A stretch of DNA of 64,000 nt from JACJXF01 sp038316435 (GTDB lineage: Bacteria; Bacteroidota; Bacteroidia; Bacteroidales; GCA-2748055). The notes below the pieces were generated by a model, which ran no database searches, was not told the origin of the DNA, and worked only from the letters and a program-made list of their open reading frames with translations. Numbering within the stretch: the stretch's first letter is position 1; each line of letters starts with the position of its first letter. Shown piece by piece: positions 35,751-44,105 of the stretch. The DNA is taken from contig JBBQAQ010000006.1 in the NCBI GenBank assembly GCA_038316435.1, positions 76,073 through 140,072 of the forward strand. Direction: 5' to 3'. The translations under genes and the position numbers were made by a program.

Positions 35751-38579
35751 ATGAAAATGCAATCAGCAATACTTCGAATTACCATTCTTTTATGTTTGGG
35801 CTCTTTTGGAATATCGCTACTTAATGCTCAGACATTATCTCAGTTTAGCGTTCGTAATTATAGTAAACAGAATTATAAGGCTGAAAACCAGAACTGGTCT
35901 ATAACAGAGGATAATAAGGGCTATATCTATGCTGCCAATAATATCGGACTGCTTGAATTTGATGGAATTGACTGGAATTTTTTCCCTTCACCAAATGGTT
36001 CTGTAATCCGTTCGGTAGCTGTGGATAGGCAGAACCGGATATTTACAAGTGGATACAGAGAGCTGGGATATTGGGAAACAGATTCTCTTGGAATATTGAA
36101 TTATCATTCGCTGAGTTCAAAAGCAACACCATTCTTCGACTCCAATGAGGAATTCTGGACAACTCTCGTTCTTAGTAACACTATTTATTTTCACTCTTTT
36201 TCAGCAATTTTTATTTACGATAATTATTCTTTCAAGGTCATAAGGCCTGGAGGTATTATTAACTCAATCGGAAAATTTAATGATAAAATCGTTGCCCATA
36301 TTTCAAAACTTGGGATTTATACTGTCGAAGACACGATGCTGGTTCCGTTCATAATAGTTCCCGAATTGCGTAATAGTGCAGTTAGGTTTATGCTCATGGC
36401 AGATAAAGAGAGCTTTCTTATAGGGACAGCCTCTGATGGAATATACTTGTATAAGAACGGAAAGATTAGTCCTTATCTGGAAAAATGGAAGCCATATTTT
36501 GTAAAAAATGGAATTAACAGGGGAGAAATTACAGGCGACGGCAATATCATAATTGGCACTATTCTCGATGGAATATCGGTATTTAACCCAGAAGGTGATT
36601 TGCTTTCTCATATCAATAATGAAAATGGTCTTCAGAATAATACCATTTTGGGGATTCATAATGATAAAAGCGATAATATCTGGTTGTCACTCGATAGAGG
36701 AATAGATTTCGTTTCTTATAAGTCGGATCCATCCTATGAAGTTATTACAACCAATGATGTTGGTGCCGTGTATTCTGCAGCTCTTTTTAAGGGGAATCTT
36801 TATCTGGGAACAAATCAGGGAGTATTCTTCAGGAAAATGGACGATAAACGCATTGATTTTACTTTTCTGGAAGGAACTCAGGGGCAGACGTGGAACTGCA
36901 GTGTATATGACGGACAATTGTTTATAGGTCATAACAACGGGACATTTCTGGTAAGAGATTATGTTGCTGAAAAGATATCAGTAATTGGCGGTGGGTTCAG
37001 CATGATTCCCAATTCAAAAGACAATGCTAGCCTTATTCAAAGCACCTATTCGGATATAGCATTTTATGAGAAGGTTAACGGGGAGTGGAAATACAGACAT
37101 CCCCTGAAAGGCTTTAATAACCTAATACGCTATATAGAAATTGATCATCTTAATAACCTCTGGGCAAGTCATATGAGGAGAGGAGTTTTTTGTATTAAAC
37201 TTAACGACAACCAGGATTCGCTTGGTTCCATTCGTTATTATAGTACTGAAACATTCGGAAAGGATCACGATATACAGGTTTTTCAGGTGGAGAACAGAGT
37301 TGTCTTCACTACAGGAACTTTAATTTATACCTATGATGATATAAACGATACAATCATTCCTTATCAACAATTGAATAAGTTTGCAGGCGATTTTGCTTCC
37401 TCACATCGGATTGTTGCAGGTCCGGATCATCGATACTGGTTCTTGAGTAAAAACGGAATCGGCCTGTTCCGCATTGAAAATAATAAATTTGAATTGATCC
37501 GCAGGTATCCTATCGGACTATTTAAAGATCATTTGATTATAGGGTATGAGAATATTATCCCTCTCTCAGAAACATCTGGATTGCTTTGTTTAGATAACGG
37601 TTATGCAATACTTAAATCGGATGAACCTGATCTTTCAAGACTAATAGTGGATAAGAAAATGATCGTGAGATCAATTGAAATCAGCGATGCGAGCGGTAAA
37701 ACTGAAAAAATTGATATTAAGAAAAGGGAAATCGCTATTCCAAATGATAAGAACAGCCTGCTTATAAAATACTCTTTCCCCATGTATTCCACTGAAACTG
37801 TTATGTTTCAGTCTTTTATTGAGGGAATTGACACAGGTTGGTCGGAATTAATTCTAAAACCTGAATTCAAATTTGAACGACTTCCTTCCGGAAAATACAA
37901 TATTTATGTAAAGGCATCTAATAACTGGCTTGAAACGAGTCAGATAGACCAGATAAGCATTTCTGTTTCTCCTCCCTGGTACCTGAATGGCTTTAGCTTT
38001 ATTTTTTACATCCTTGTTGTGCTTGGAACAATTATCTTTTCTCGTCGGGCTCTCATTAAACGATACAGATTAAGAGAGCAGAAAATCAGAGAGACTAAGG
38101 AAAGAGAACTGATCAGACTTAGAAACGAAAAGCTTAATTCCGAACTTTCCTATAAAAGTCAGGAATTAGCTAATTCCACTATGTCGATTATTAAAAAAAA
38201 TGAGTTCCTTCTTGAAATAAAAGAGATTATTAAAGCTCAGAGGGAGGAATTGGGCATGCGTTATCCTGAAAAATACTACCAGAAACTTATTAGGAAAATC
38301 GATACAAATATTTCCAGCATGGACGACTGGAAATTGTTCGAAACCCATTTTGAGCGTGCTCATGAAAAGTTTCTGCATAAGCTCATGAATACCTATCCCA
38401 GTCTATCACCCAGCGACCTCCGCTTATGCGCATATTTACGTATGAACCTTTCATCCAAGGAAATTGCACCATTGCTTAAGATTTCTGTTAGGGGAGTAGA
38501 AAACCACCGATACAAACTAAGAAAGAAACTGAACCTCAGGCCTGAGGAGAATTTGATTGATTTTATACTTGGGTTGTAA
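35751..38579 (+). CDS. Membrane-anchored beta-propeller sensor with LuxR-type HTH
   Basis: A 942-residue regulator with a signal peptide or N-terminal anchor (SAILRITILLCLGSFGISLLNAQ). A periplasmic two-component-type beta-propeller (about 30-650; repeats such as ITEDNKGYIYAANNIGLLEFDG and DKSDNIWLSLDRGIDFV) precedes a Y_Y_Y domain (about 660-735) and one membrane helix (about 745-767). A cytoplasmic coiled coil (about 770-850) leads to a C-terminal LuxR/FixJ-type HTH (about 883-940; SKEIAPLLKISVRGVENHRYKLRKKL). There is no kinase or receiver domain, unlike hybrid two-component PUL regulators, so signal would pass through the membrane directly to the HTH. It is divergent from susC and likely activates the PUL. 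The frame stays open to 35619, but that start adds 44 residues before the signal peptide. Confidence 0.85.
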   Translation: MKMQSAILRITILLCLGSFGISLLNAQTLSQFSVRNYSKQNYKAENQNWSITEDNKGYIYAANNIGLLEFDGIDWNFFPSPNGSVIRSVAVDRQNRIFTSGYRELGYWETDSLGILNYHSLSSKATPFFDSNEEFWTTLVLSNTIYFHSFSAIFIYDNYSFKVIRPGGIINSIGKFNDKIVAHISKLGIYTVEDTMLVPFIIVPELRNSAVRFMLMADKESFLIGTASDGIYLYKNGKISPYLEKWKPYFVKNGINRGEITGDGNIIIGTILDGISVFNPEGDLLSHINNENGLQNNTILGIHNDKSDNIWLSLDRGIDFVSYKSDPSYEVITTNDVGAVYSAALFKGNLYLGTNQGVFFRKMDDKRIDFTFLEGTQGQTWNCSVYDGQLFIGHNNGTFLVRDYVAEKISVIGGGFSMIPNSKDNASLIQSTYSDIAFYEKVNGEWKYRHPLKGFNNLIRYIEIDHLNNLWASHMRRGVFCIKLNDNQDSLGSIRYYSTETFGKDHDIQVFQVENRVVFTTGTLIYTYDDINDTIIPYQQLNKFAGDFASSHRIVAGPDHRYWFLSKNGIGLFRIENNKFELIRRYPIGLFKDHLIIGYENIIPLSETSGLLCLDNGYAILKSDEPDLSRLIVDKKMIVRSIEISDASGKTEKIDIKKREIAIPNDKNSLLIKYSFPMYSTETVMFQSFIEGIDTGWSELILKPEFKFERLPSGKYNIYVKASNNWLETSQIDQISISVSPPWYLNGFSFIFYILVVLGTIIFSRRALIKRYRLREQKIRETKERELIRLRNEKLNSELSYKSQELANSTMSIIKKNEFLLEIKEIIKAQREELGMRYPEKYYQKLIRKIDTNISSMDDWKLFETHFERAHEKFLHKLMNTYPSLSPSDLRLCAYLRMNLSSKEIAPLLKISVRGVENHRYKLRKKLNLRPEENLIDFILGL

Positions 38580-38779
38580 GTTGGTAAAGAAGCCCCTCTC
38601 CTCAACCACTCCTCCAGGTAGGCGGGGCTCGTCATCAAAAGCCTAGTTCTGCGAATATACCAAATGCCCCACCCAACCCTCCCCCAAGAGGGAGGGCTTG
38701 TCTATCGAGTTGATAGTATTTATTGATATAGAATTTACTGAGTATTATAATCGGGGCGTAAGAGCACTCCCTCCCTTCT

Positions 38780-38804
38780 GGGGTGGGGTGGGGTTGGGGT
38801 GGGG
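38780..38804 (+). other. Strong G-quadruplex candidate
   Basis: Five runs of exactly four G lie on the plus strand (38780-38783, 38785-38788, 38790-38793, 38796-38799, 38801-38804), separated by one- or two-T loops. Four-layer quadruplexes with 1-2 base loops are among the most stable known. Confidence 0.75.
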
Positions 38805-38843
38805 CAAAGGTAAGTAACAAAAGCGTTGTCAGGTGAAGTCTCA

Positions 38844-38883
38844 GTAACGAGGTAACGAGGTAACGGGGTAACGAAGTAACGGG
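38844..38883. repeat. Five tandem copies of an 8-bp unit (GTAACGAG/GTAACGGG)
   Basis: Five contiguous octamers, GTAACG plus a variable two-base end (AG, AG, GG, AA, GG). Isolated copies recur around 38986-39000 and 39178-39193, inside or next to the other repeats. It looks like a small unstable minisatellite within the G-rich array. Confidence 0.8.
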
Positions 38884-39342
38884 GGAACCAAGTACGTTTA
38901 TTTTGACAGTCGAAGCCAGAAACTAAGAAAGTCCACTCTCTCCCTCCTGGGGGAGGGCTGGGGTGGGGCAAAAGGTTGAAGTTTTGGTAACGAGGTAATG
39001 TTGGTTATGCCCCTCCCCAACCCCTCCCCCTAGAGGGCGGGGCTGACTTTCGAGCAAATAATATATTCTGATTTTAATTGACAGAATATTTTGAATAGGT
39101 CGAAGGTGCACTCCCTCCCTCTTGGGGGAGGGCTGGGGTGGGGCATAAAGTGTTGTCAGGTGAAGCTTCGATAGAACGGTAACGAAGTAACGTTGGTTTA
39201 GTCAGTCGAAGCCAGATACTAAAAAAGACCACTCCCTCCCTCCTGGGGGAGGGTTGGGGTGGGGCAAATGATGAACTTACACCAGTTAGTCTATTTTTTA
39301 ATACCACGATTGCATTTTATCACATCAATTTTTAAAATTTTA

Positions 39343-39372
39343 TTGCAAATCAAAAAAAACTTCTTTCCTTTG
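39343..39372 (+). promoter_or_regulatory. Possible trp operon promoter
   Basis: ATTG at 39343-39346 and TTCCTTTG at 39365-39372 resemble the Bacteroidota -33 (TTTG) and -7 (TAnnTTTG) boxes, with 18 bp between them. The -7 A is replaced by T. Transcription would start just before the leader peptide at 39391. Confidence 0.35.
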
Positions 39373-39390
39373 CTTCCAGATTGAAACAAA

Positions 39391-39450
39391 ATGAAACAAT
39401 TAATTAACAATTGGTGGTGGCAGAATTTAATCCTCCTGAACGGGAAGTGA
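39391..39450 (+). CDS. trpL: trp leader peptide (three consecutive Trp codons)
   Basis: A 19-codon ORF, MKQLINNWWWQNLILLNGK then TGA, with Trp codons TGG TGG TGG at 39412-39420. It precedes a perfect terminator hairpin (39480-39512) and trpE (39573) on the same strand. This is the arrangement of a transcription attenuator. When tryptophan is scarce the ribosome stalls at the Trp codons and an alternative RNA fold would let RNA polymerase pass; when tryptophan is plentiful the terminator forms. The ORF is too short for standard gene finders. I could not identify the antiterminator strands with certainty by eye. Confidence 0.88.
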   Translation: MKQLINNWWWQNLILLNGK

Positions 39451-39479
39451 GCCAGCATTGATTTGTATAAAACTATATC

Positions 39480-39512
39480 AAAGGCCTGTCGAACTCTCGA
39501 CAGGCCTTTTTT
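39480..39512 (+). terminator. trp attenuator terminator
   Basis: A perfect 13-bp stem (39480-39492 with 39497-39509), loop ACTC, and a run of six T at 39507-39512. It lies 30 bp after the leader peptide stop and 60 bp before trpE. The position inside the leader marks it as an attenuator rather than the end of an upstream gene. Confidence 0.88.
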
Positions 39513-39572
39513 GTTTATACAATTAATGAAAAAATTAAACAGAGCCCTAAAGACAACATTTATCCTTAAACA

Positions 39573-40994
39573 ATGAAGCATACTAAAATCTATTCAAGTC
39601 TTCGTACATTGCCTGCCGGGCTTGCAGATATCATAACTCCGGTTACTATTTATCTGAAAGTTCGCGACCAGTATCCCAATGCAATTCTGCTCGAGAGCTC
39701 CGATTATCATGGTAACTCAAACAGCATGAGTTATATCTGTTTCGATCAGCTTTCGGTCTTTAAGCTCGAAAACAATGAGATTTCTATTTCGTTCTGCGAT
39801 GGTGAGAAAAGTAATATCCCGGTAAAGAATATTCTTACCGTTCCGGATACTTTGCAGTCCTTTATCGCATCGTTTGTAATCGTTAAACAGAACGACCTCA
39901 GCGGGATGCCTGTTAACGGACTGTTTGGTTACACTTCATATGATGCCGTAACCACTTTTGAAACACTTTCATTTAAAAATTCCATTGACGAAAAGTGCCG
40001 CGTCCCTGAAATGCAATACGGACTCTACCGTTTTGTTCTTGGGATCAATCATTTTACCAATCGCATTCATCTTCTTGAATGTTTTCCAGAGGGAGAAAAA
40101 AGTCGTGTTAATGAAGTCACAAGCCTGCTTTCTAATCGTAATTTTGGTACGTTTCATTTTGAAGCGGGTTTCGAGGAAATATCGAATATGAGCGATGCAC
40201 AGTTTATGGAGATCGTTGCTAAGGGTAAGAAACACTGCTTTCTGGGAGATGTTTTCCAGATGGTGCTTTCGCGTCAGTTCTCCCAAGAGTTTAAAGGTGA
40301 TGAGTTCAATGTTTACAGGGCGCTTCGGAATATTAATCCTTCGCCGTATCTCTTTTATTTCGATTTCGGGGGATTTAAACTCTTCGGCTCATCACCGGAA
40401 GCTCAGTTGGTTATTGAGAAAGGTGTTGCCCGAATAAACCCGATTGCCGGGACTTTTAAAAGAACTGGGAATGACGAAGAAGACCGTCAGCTGGCAATAG
40501 ACCTTACCAACGATCAAAAAGAAAACGCTGAACATGTTATGCTTGTTGATCTTGCGCGAAACGACCTCAGCAGAAACTCTTCCAATGTAATGGTAAAAAC
40601 CTACCGGGAAGTGCAGTTTTATTCGCATGTGATTCATCTGGTTTCGGAAGTAACAGGAGTGATGAATCCCGGATTTAACCCGGTAAAAGTATTTGCCGAT
40701 TCTTTCCCGGCGGGAACGCTTTCCGGAGCACCGAAGTTCAGGGCAATGGAACTCATCGATGAGTATGAGAATCGTAACCGCGGATTTTATGGTGGAGCTA
40801 TCGGATATCTTGGTTTCAACGGGGATGTGAATCATGCGATCATGATTCGGTCGTTCCTGAGCAAGAATAACACTTTGTATTATCAGGCAGGAGCGGGAAT
40901 CACGGCTGCTTCAGTTGAGGAAAATGAGTTGAAAGAAGTAAATAATAAACTTGGGGCATTGAAGATGGCGATTGAGATTGCGAGAGAAATATAG
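39573..40994 (+). CDS. trpE: Anthranilate synthase component I
   Basis: TrpE makes anthranilate from chorismate, using ammonia supplied by TrpG. The 473-residue protein has the N-terminal domain with the tryptophan feedback-site motif LLESSD and the C-terminal chorismate-binding domain. Landmarks are NPSPYLFYFDFGG, SSPEAQLV, INPIAGTFKRTG, ENAEHVMLVDLARNDLSR, FPAGTLSGAPKFRAMELI and GAIGYLGFNGDVNHAIMIR. It is the first structural gene after the attenuator and 28 bp ahead of trpG. The LLES motif suggests normal feedback inhibition by tryptophan. It could be confused with PabB, but the full trp operon context settles it. Confidence 0.96.
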   Translation: MKHTKIYSSLRTLPAGLADIITPVTIYLKVRDQYPNAILLESSDYHGNSNSMSYICFDQLSVFKLENNEISISFCDGEKSNIPVKNILTVPDTLQSFIASFVIVKQNDLSGMPVNGLFGYTSYDAVTTFETLSFKNSIDEKCRVPEMQYGLYRFVLGINHFTNRIHLLECFPEGEKSRVNEVTSLLSNRNFGTFHFEAGFEEISNMSDAQFMEIVAKGKKHCFLGDVFQMVLSRQFSQEFKGDEFNVYRALRNINPSPYLFYFDFGGFKLFGSSPEAQLVIEKGVARINPIAGTFKRTGNDEEDRQLAIDLTNDQKENAEHVMLVDLARNDLSRNSSNVMVKTYREVQFYSHVIHLVSEVTGVMNPGFNPVKVFADSFPAGTLSGAPKFRAMELIDEYENRNRGFYGGAIGYLGFNGDVNHAIMIRSFLSKNNTLYYQAGAGITAASVEENELKEVNNKLGALKMAIEIAREI

Positions 40995-41022
40995 ACTTAA
41001 AATTTAATAAAAAATACAAAAA

Positions 41023-41592
41023 ATGAAAATTCTCGTTCTGGACAATTACGATTCATTCACCTACAACTTGGTTCATATTCTTAAGGAGCTTAGCTCAGGT
41101 GAGGTAGAGGTTTTTCGTAATGATGAAATATCCCTTGAAAAAGTAGCAGAATACGATAAGATCGTTATCTCACCCGGACCCGGAGTACCCGATTCTGCTG
41201 GGATAACAAAGGAGCTTATCAGGAAATATGCTCCCACGAAAAGTATTCTTGGAGTATGCCTTGGATGTCAGGCTATTGCTGAAGTATATGGAGGAAGTCT
41301 GAATAACCTCGATCAGGTTTACCACGGGGTTGCAACTTACATGAAGGTTACCGATGAAAGCGAAATACTATTTAGAGAGATACCATCTGAATTCACCGCC
41401 GGACGCTACCATTCATGGGTTGTTAATGGTTTCGATTTGCCCAAAGTGCTTAAAGTTACCTGTATCGATGAGGATAATATGATCATGGGTCTAAGTCATG
41501 TGAAGTATAATCTCAAGGGAGTGCAGTTTCATCCGGAATCGGTGCTGACGCGTTACGGGAAGAAGATGCTTGAAAATTGGCTCATTTATTAA
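41023..41592 (+). CDS. trpG: Anthranilate synthase glutamine amidotransferase subunit
   Basis: A 189-residue class I glutamine amidotransferase that feeds ammonia to TrpE. The catalytic Cys79 lies in GVCLGCQAI, with His and Glu of the triad in FHPESVLT and the oxyanion segment SPGPGVP. The usual GVCLGHQ has His replaced by Cys (Cys82); this residue is not part of the triad. Length is normal and the protein is a stand-alone subunit, not fused to TrpD as in enteric bacteria. Confidence 0.95.
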   Translation: MKILVLDNYDSFTYNLVHILKELSSGEVEVFRNDEISLEKVAEYDKIVISPGPGVPDSAGITKELIRKYAPTKSILGVCLGCQAIAEVYGGSLNNLDQVYHGVATYMKVTDESEILFREIPSEFTAGRYHSWVVNGFDLPKVLKVTCIDEDNMIMGLSHVKYNLKGVQFHPESVLTRYGKKMLENWLIY

Positions 41593-41638
41593 TTTTTTAG
41601 AATACCAGTTGTTGTTATAATTGAATTAAAACTGAACT

Positions 41639-42625
41639 ATGAAAGATATTCTCAAAAGGTTAACTTCTTATCAGCATTTAAGTTCTGAGGAGGCTAAAGA
41701 AACTCTTATTAAAATTACAAAAGGAGTTTATAACCAGTCTGAAATAGCTGCTTTTCTTACAGTTTTCATGATGCGGATGATTACCGTTAATGAATTGGCG
41801 GGTTTCAGGGATGCCTTGCTTGAACTTTGTCTGGTTACAGATCTTTCAGAATTTGACACCATCGATCTGTGCGGAACAGGGGGGGATGGGAAAAACACAT
41901 TTAATATTTCCACTCTTTCCTCGCTTGTGGTTGCAGGTAGTGGTCGCAAAGTAGCCAAACACGGGAATTACGGTGTGTCGTCGGCCTGTGGATCGAGCAA
42001 TATAATGGAGCACTTTGGATATAAGTTTACAAACGATAGGGACACATTGCGTTCTCAGCTCGATAAAGCTAATATCTGCTTCCTACATGCACCGCTGTTT
42101 CATCCGGCCATGAAAAGTGTAGGACCTATTCGACGTGATCTGGGTGTAAAAACATTTTTCAATATGCTTGGCCCCATGGTGAATCCATCCTTTCCGAAAA
42201 ATCAGATTATTGGGGTATTTAGCCTGGAAACGGCCCGACTTTACAATTACATCTATCAGCAAACCAACAGGAATTATTCTATAATTTATTCCTTAGATGG
42301 GTACGATGAAATTTCACTAACCGGAGATTTTAAAGTAATTTCGAATGGTGAAGAGCAACTTTTCTCCCCTGCACAGATTGGAATGCCGGCACTTACTCCT
42401 TCAGAACTTTTCGGAGGTGACACGGTTGAAGAAGCTGCAGGAATATTTACCCGTATTCTCAAAGGAGAAGGAACTGAGGCTCAGAATGAGGCCGTAATTG
42501 TTAACTCCGGATTTGCTATACGACGCATATCCCCCGAGAAAACACTGGAGGAATGTTTTGAAATTGCAAAATCCTCTCTGTTTGGCGGGAAAGCGTCAGA
42601 AACATTGAAAAAAATTGTGTCATGA
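41639..42625 (+). CDS. trpD: Anthranilate phosphoribosyltransferase
   Basis: TrpD joins anthranilate to phosphoribosyl pyrophosphate. The 328-residue protein has the PRPP-binding loop CGTGGDG (residues 78-84) and NISTLSSLVVAGSG. The remaining landmarks are KHGNYGVSSACGSSNIMEHFG, FLHAPLFHPAMKSVGPIRRDLG and FNMLGPMVNP. The length is slightly short but complete. It starts 46 bp after trpG and its stop overlaps the trpC start in ATGA, indicating translational coupling. Confidence 0.95.
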   Translation: MKDILKRLTSYQHLSSEEAKETLIKITKGVYNQSEIAAFLTVFMMRMITVNELAGFRDALLELCLVTDLSEFDTIDLCGTGGDGKNTFNISTLSSLVVAGSGRKVAKHGNYGVSSACGSSNIMEHFGYKFTNDRDTLRSQLDKANICFLHAPLFHPAMKSVGPIRRDLGVKTFFNMLGPMVNPSFPKNQIIGVFSLETARLYNYIYQQTNRNYSIIYSLDGYDEISLTGDFKVISNGEEQLFSPAQIGMPALTPSELFGGDTVEEAAGIFTRILKGEGTEAQNEAVIVNSGFAIRRISPEKTLEECFEIAKSSLFGGKASETLKKIVS

Positions 42626-43413
42626 ACATACTTGATACCATTATTGCACATAAAAGAATCGAGGTAAACATCCGCAAGAAATTTTTCTCGGTTGCTTCAC
42701 TCGAATCTTCTAGATTCTTTAAAGAGGTAAAGCCATCTTTTCGCGAAGCACTTGCAAAGAAAGGTCCATCGATTATTGGTGAGTTTAAGAGAAGGTCTCC
42801 CTCCAAGGGGATTATTAACAGCCTCGTTGAAATAGATGATGTTGCTAAAGGATATGAATTAGCTGGTGCAAGCGCTATGTCAATTCTTACTGATCTTGAA
42901 TTTTTCGGGGGAGATGAACTGGATTTTCAGAAGGTGGCAGAATATGCTAAAATACCTCTTTTAAGGAAAGATTTTATTATTGATGAGTTCCAGATTATCG
43001 AATCAAAATCAATTGGTGCAAGTGCAATTTTGCTGATTGCCGCCGTACTTACTAAGAAAGAAATTCATAAATTTACCAATCTGGCTGACTCATTGGGGCT
43101 TGATATTCTCTGCGAAATTCATGATCCCTCTGAACTTGAGAAATTGAATTCAAAAAATACTATTTTGGGGATTAATAACCGGAATCTGAAAACGTTTTCA
43201 ATCGATATCGGTCATAGTCAGGAACTAATACGGCAGTTGCCTGCTGATTGTCTGAAAGTTGCCGAAAGCGGATTGAGCAGTTATGAAGAGGTAAAGCTTT
43301 TGTTTGAGACGGGTTTTGATGCATTTCTGATTGGGGAAAACTTCATGCGTACACCTGATCCCGGGCGAGCAGCAGAAAAATTTATAAAGGGATTAATGCA
43401 GGAGATACGATGA
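42622..43413 (+). CDS. trpC: Indole-3-glycerol phosphate synthase
   Basis: TrpC closes the indole ring, converting CdRP to indole-3-glycerol phosphate. The 263-residue TIM barrel has the signature IIGEFKRRSPSKG (Glu54, Lys56), LRKDFIIDEFQI with the catalytic Lys, LGINNRNLKTF and VAESGLSSYEEV. The 4-bp overlaps with trpD upstream and trpF downstream show tight coupling. It is a separate gene, not a TrpC-TrpF fusion. Confidence 0.95.
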   Translation: MNILDTIIAHKRIEVNIRKKFFSVASLESSRFFKEVKPSFREALAKKGPSIIGEFKRRSPSKGIINSLVEIDDVAKGYELAGASAMSILTDLEFFGGDELDFQKVAEYAKIPLLRKDFIIDEFQIIESKSIGASAILLIAAVLTKKEIHKFTNLADSLGLDILCEIHDPSELEKLNSKNTILGINNRNLKTFSIDIGHSQELIRQLPADCLKVAESGLSSYEEVKLLFETGFDAFLIGENFMRTPDPGRAAEKFIKGLMQEIR

Positions 43414-44054
43414 GCAGACTTAAAATTAAAGTTTGTGGCATGCGGCACATTGAAAACATTGCCCGGATATCAGAACTTAAGCCTGATTTAATGGGATTTG
43501 TCTTTTATCCTGCTTCTGATCGGTATGCCGGTGAAGTTGCAGCAGAAGAATTGCAAAAGGGAATACCCCACGGTATAATAAAAACAGGGGTATTTGTTGA
43601 CGAAGATCTTTACAGCGTTAAAGCGATTGTCATGAGGTACGGTCTAAAGGCAGTGCAATTGCATGGAAACGAATCCCCTGAAATGTGTAGTCAATTGATG
43701 TCGATAGGAATAAAAGTAATTAAAGCCTTCAAAATCAATGAAAATGTGGATTTTTCCAGAATGATGGCTTATGTGAATTGCTGCCATTGGTTTTTATTTG
43801 ATACGGATACAAAAACGCACGGTGGGAGCGGCGAACATTTTAATTGGAACATTCTGGACAAATATGAACTCGGACATCCATTTTTTCTGAGTGGAGGAAT
43901 CGGATCTGCTGATGCTGAACGCATTCTGGAATTAGCCCATCCGGCACTTATTGGTGTGGATATTAACAGCCGGTTTGAGTCTATGCCGGGTATGAAGGAT
44001 GTTGAAAGAGTGAAAAGGTTTATTAATAAAATTAGAGGAATCAAACACGAATAG
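43410..44054 (+). CDS. trpF: Phosphoribosylanthranilate isomerase
   Basis: TrpF performs the Amadori rearrangement of phosphoribosylanthranilate. The 214-residue TIM barrel has the catalytic base Cys9 in KVCGM, the catalytic acid Asp131 in FLFDTDTKTHGGSG, and the phosphate-binding FLSGGIG and GVDINSRFE. The start overlaps the trpC stop by 4 bp. TrpF acts before TrpC in the pathway but is encoded after it. Confidence 0.95.
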   Translation: MSRLKIKVCGMRHIENIARISELKPDLMGFVFYPASDRYAGEVAAEELQKGIPHGIIKTGVFVDEDLYSVKAIVMRYGLKAVQLHGNESPEMCSQLMSIGIKVIKAFKINENVDFSRMMAYVNCCHWFLFDTDTKTHGGSGEHFNWNILDKYELGHPFFLSGGIGSADAERILELAHPALIGVDINSRFESMPGMKDVERVKRFINKIRGIKHE

Positions 44055-44105
44055 GTTTGGTGCTTATCCATGGTAAAAGAGAAGCTCCCAGCTAAAACAT
44101 ATAAC

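Larger units (their letters stand above)
38592..39268. repeat. G-rich palindromic repeat array with two diverged long repeats
   Basis: Seven copies in both orientations of a G/C-rich imperfect palindrome (core CTCCCTCC...GGGGGAGGG followed by CTGGGGTGGGGC). They lie at about 38592-38633, 38665-38700, 38765-38807, 38932-38972, 39007-39052, 39110-39148 and 39229-39268. Copies 3-4 and 6-7 are embedded in two longer diverged repeats, about 38819-38970 and 39147-39267; both open with a shared GTTGTCAGGTGAAG and include CAGTCGAAGCCAGA. Overlapping minus-strand ORFs (proline-rich) are translations of the repeat, not genes. The array separates the PUL regulator from the trp leader. Confidence 0.85.

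Noticed and set aside
38393..39307. Five proline-rich minus-strand ORFs
   Set aside because: They lie on the G-rich palindromes, have repeated PQEG/PRREG-like peptides and overlap each other; they are repeat translations.
39480..39512. Hairpin considered as a plain terminator of an upstream gene
   Set aside because: No gene precedes it on this strand within 900 bp, and it follows a Trp-rich leader ORF; attenuation is the better explanation. A T-box was also considered, but no specifier-loop architecture was seen.
44070..44105. Upstream ATG start for trpB
   Set aside because: Family N termini begin close to MKHTF; the extra 12 residues have no counterpart.
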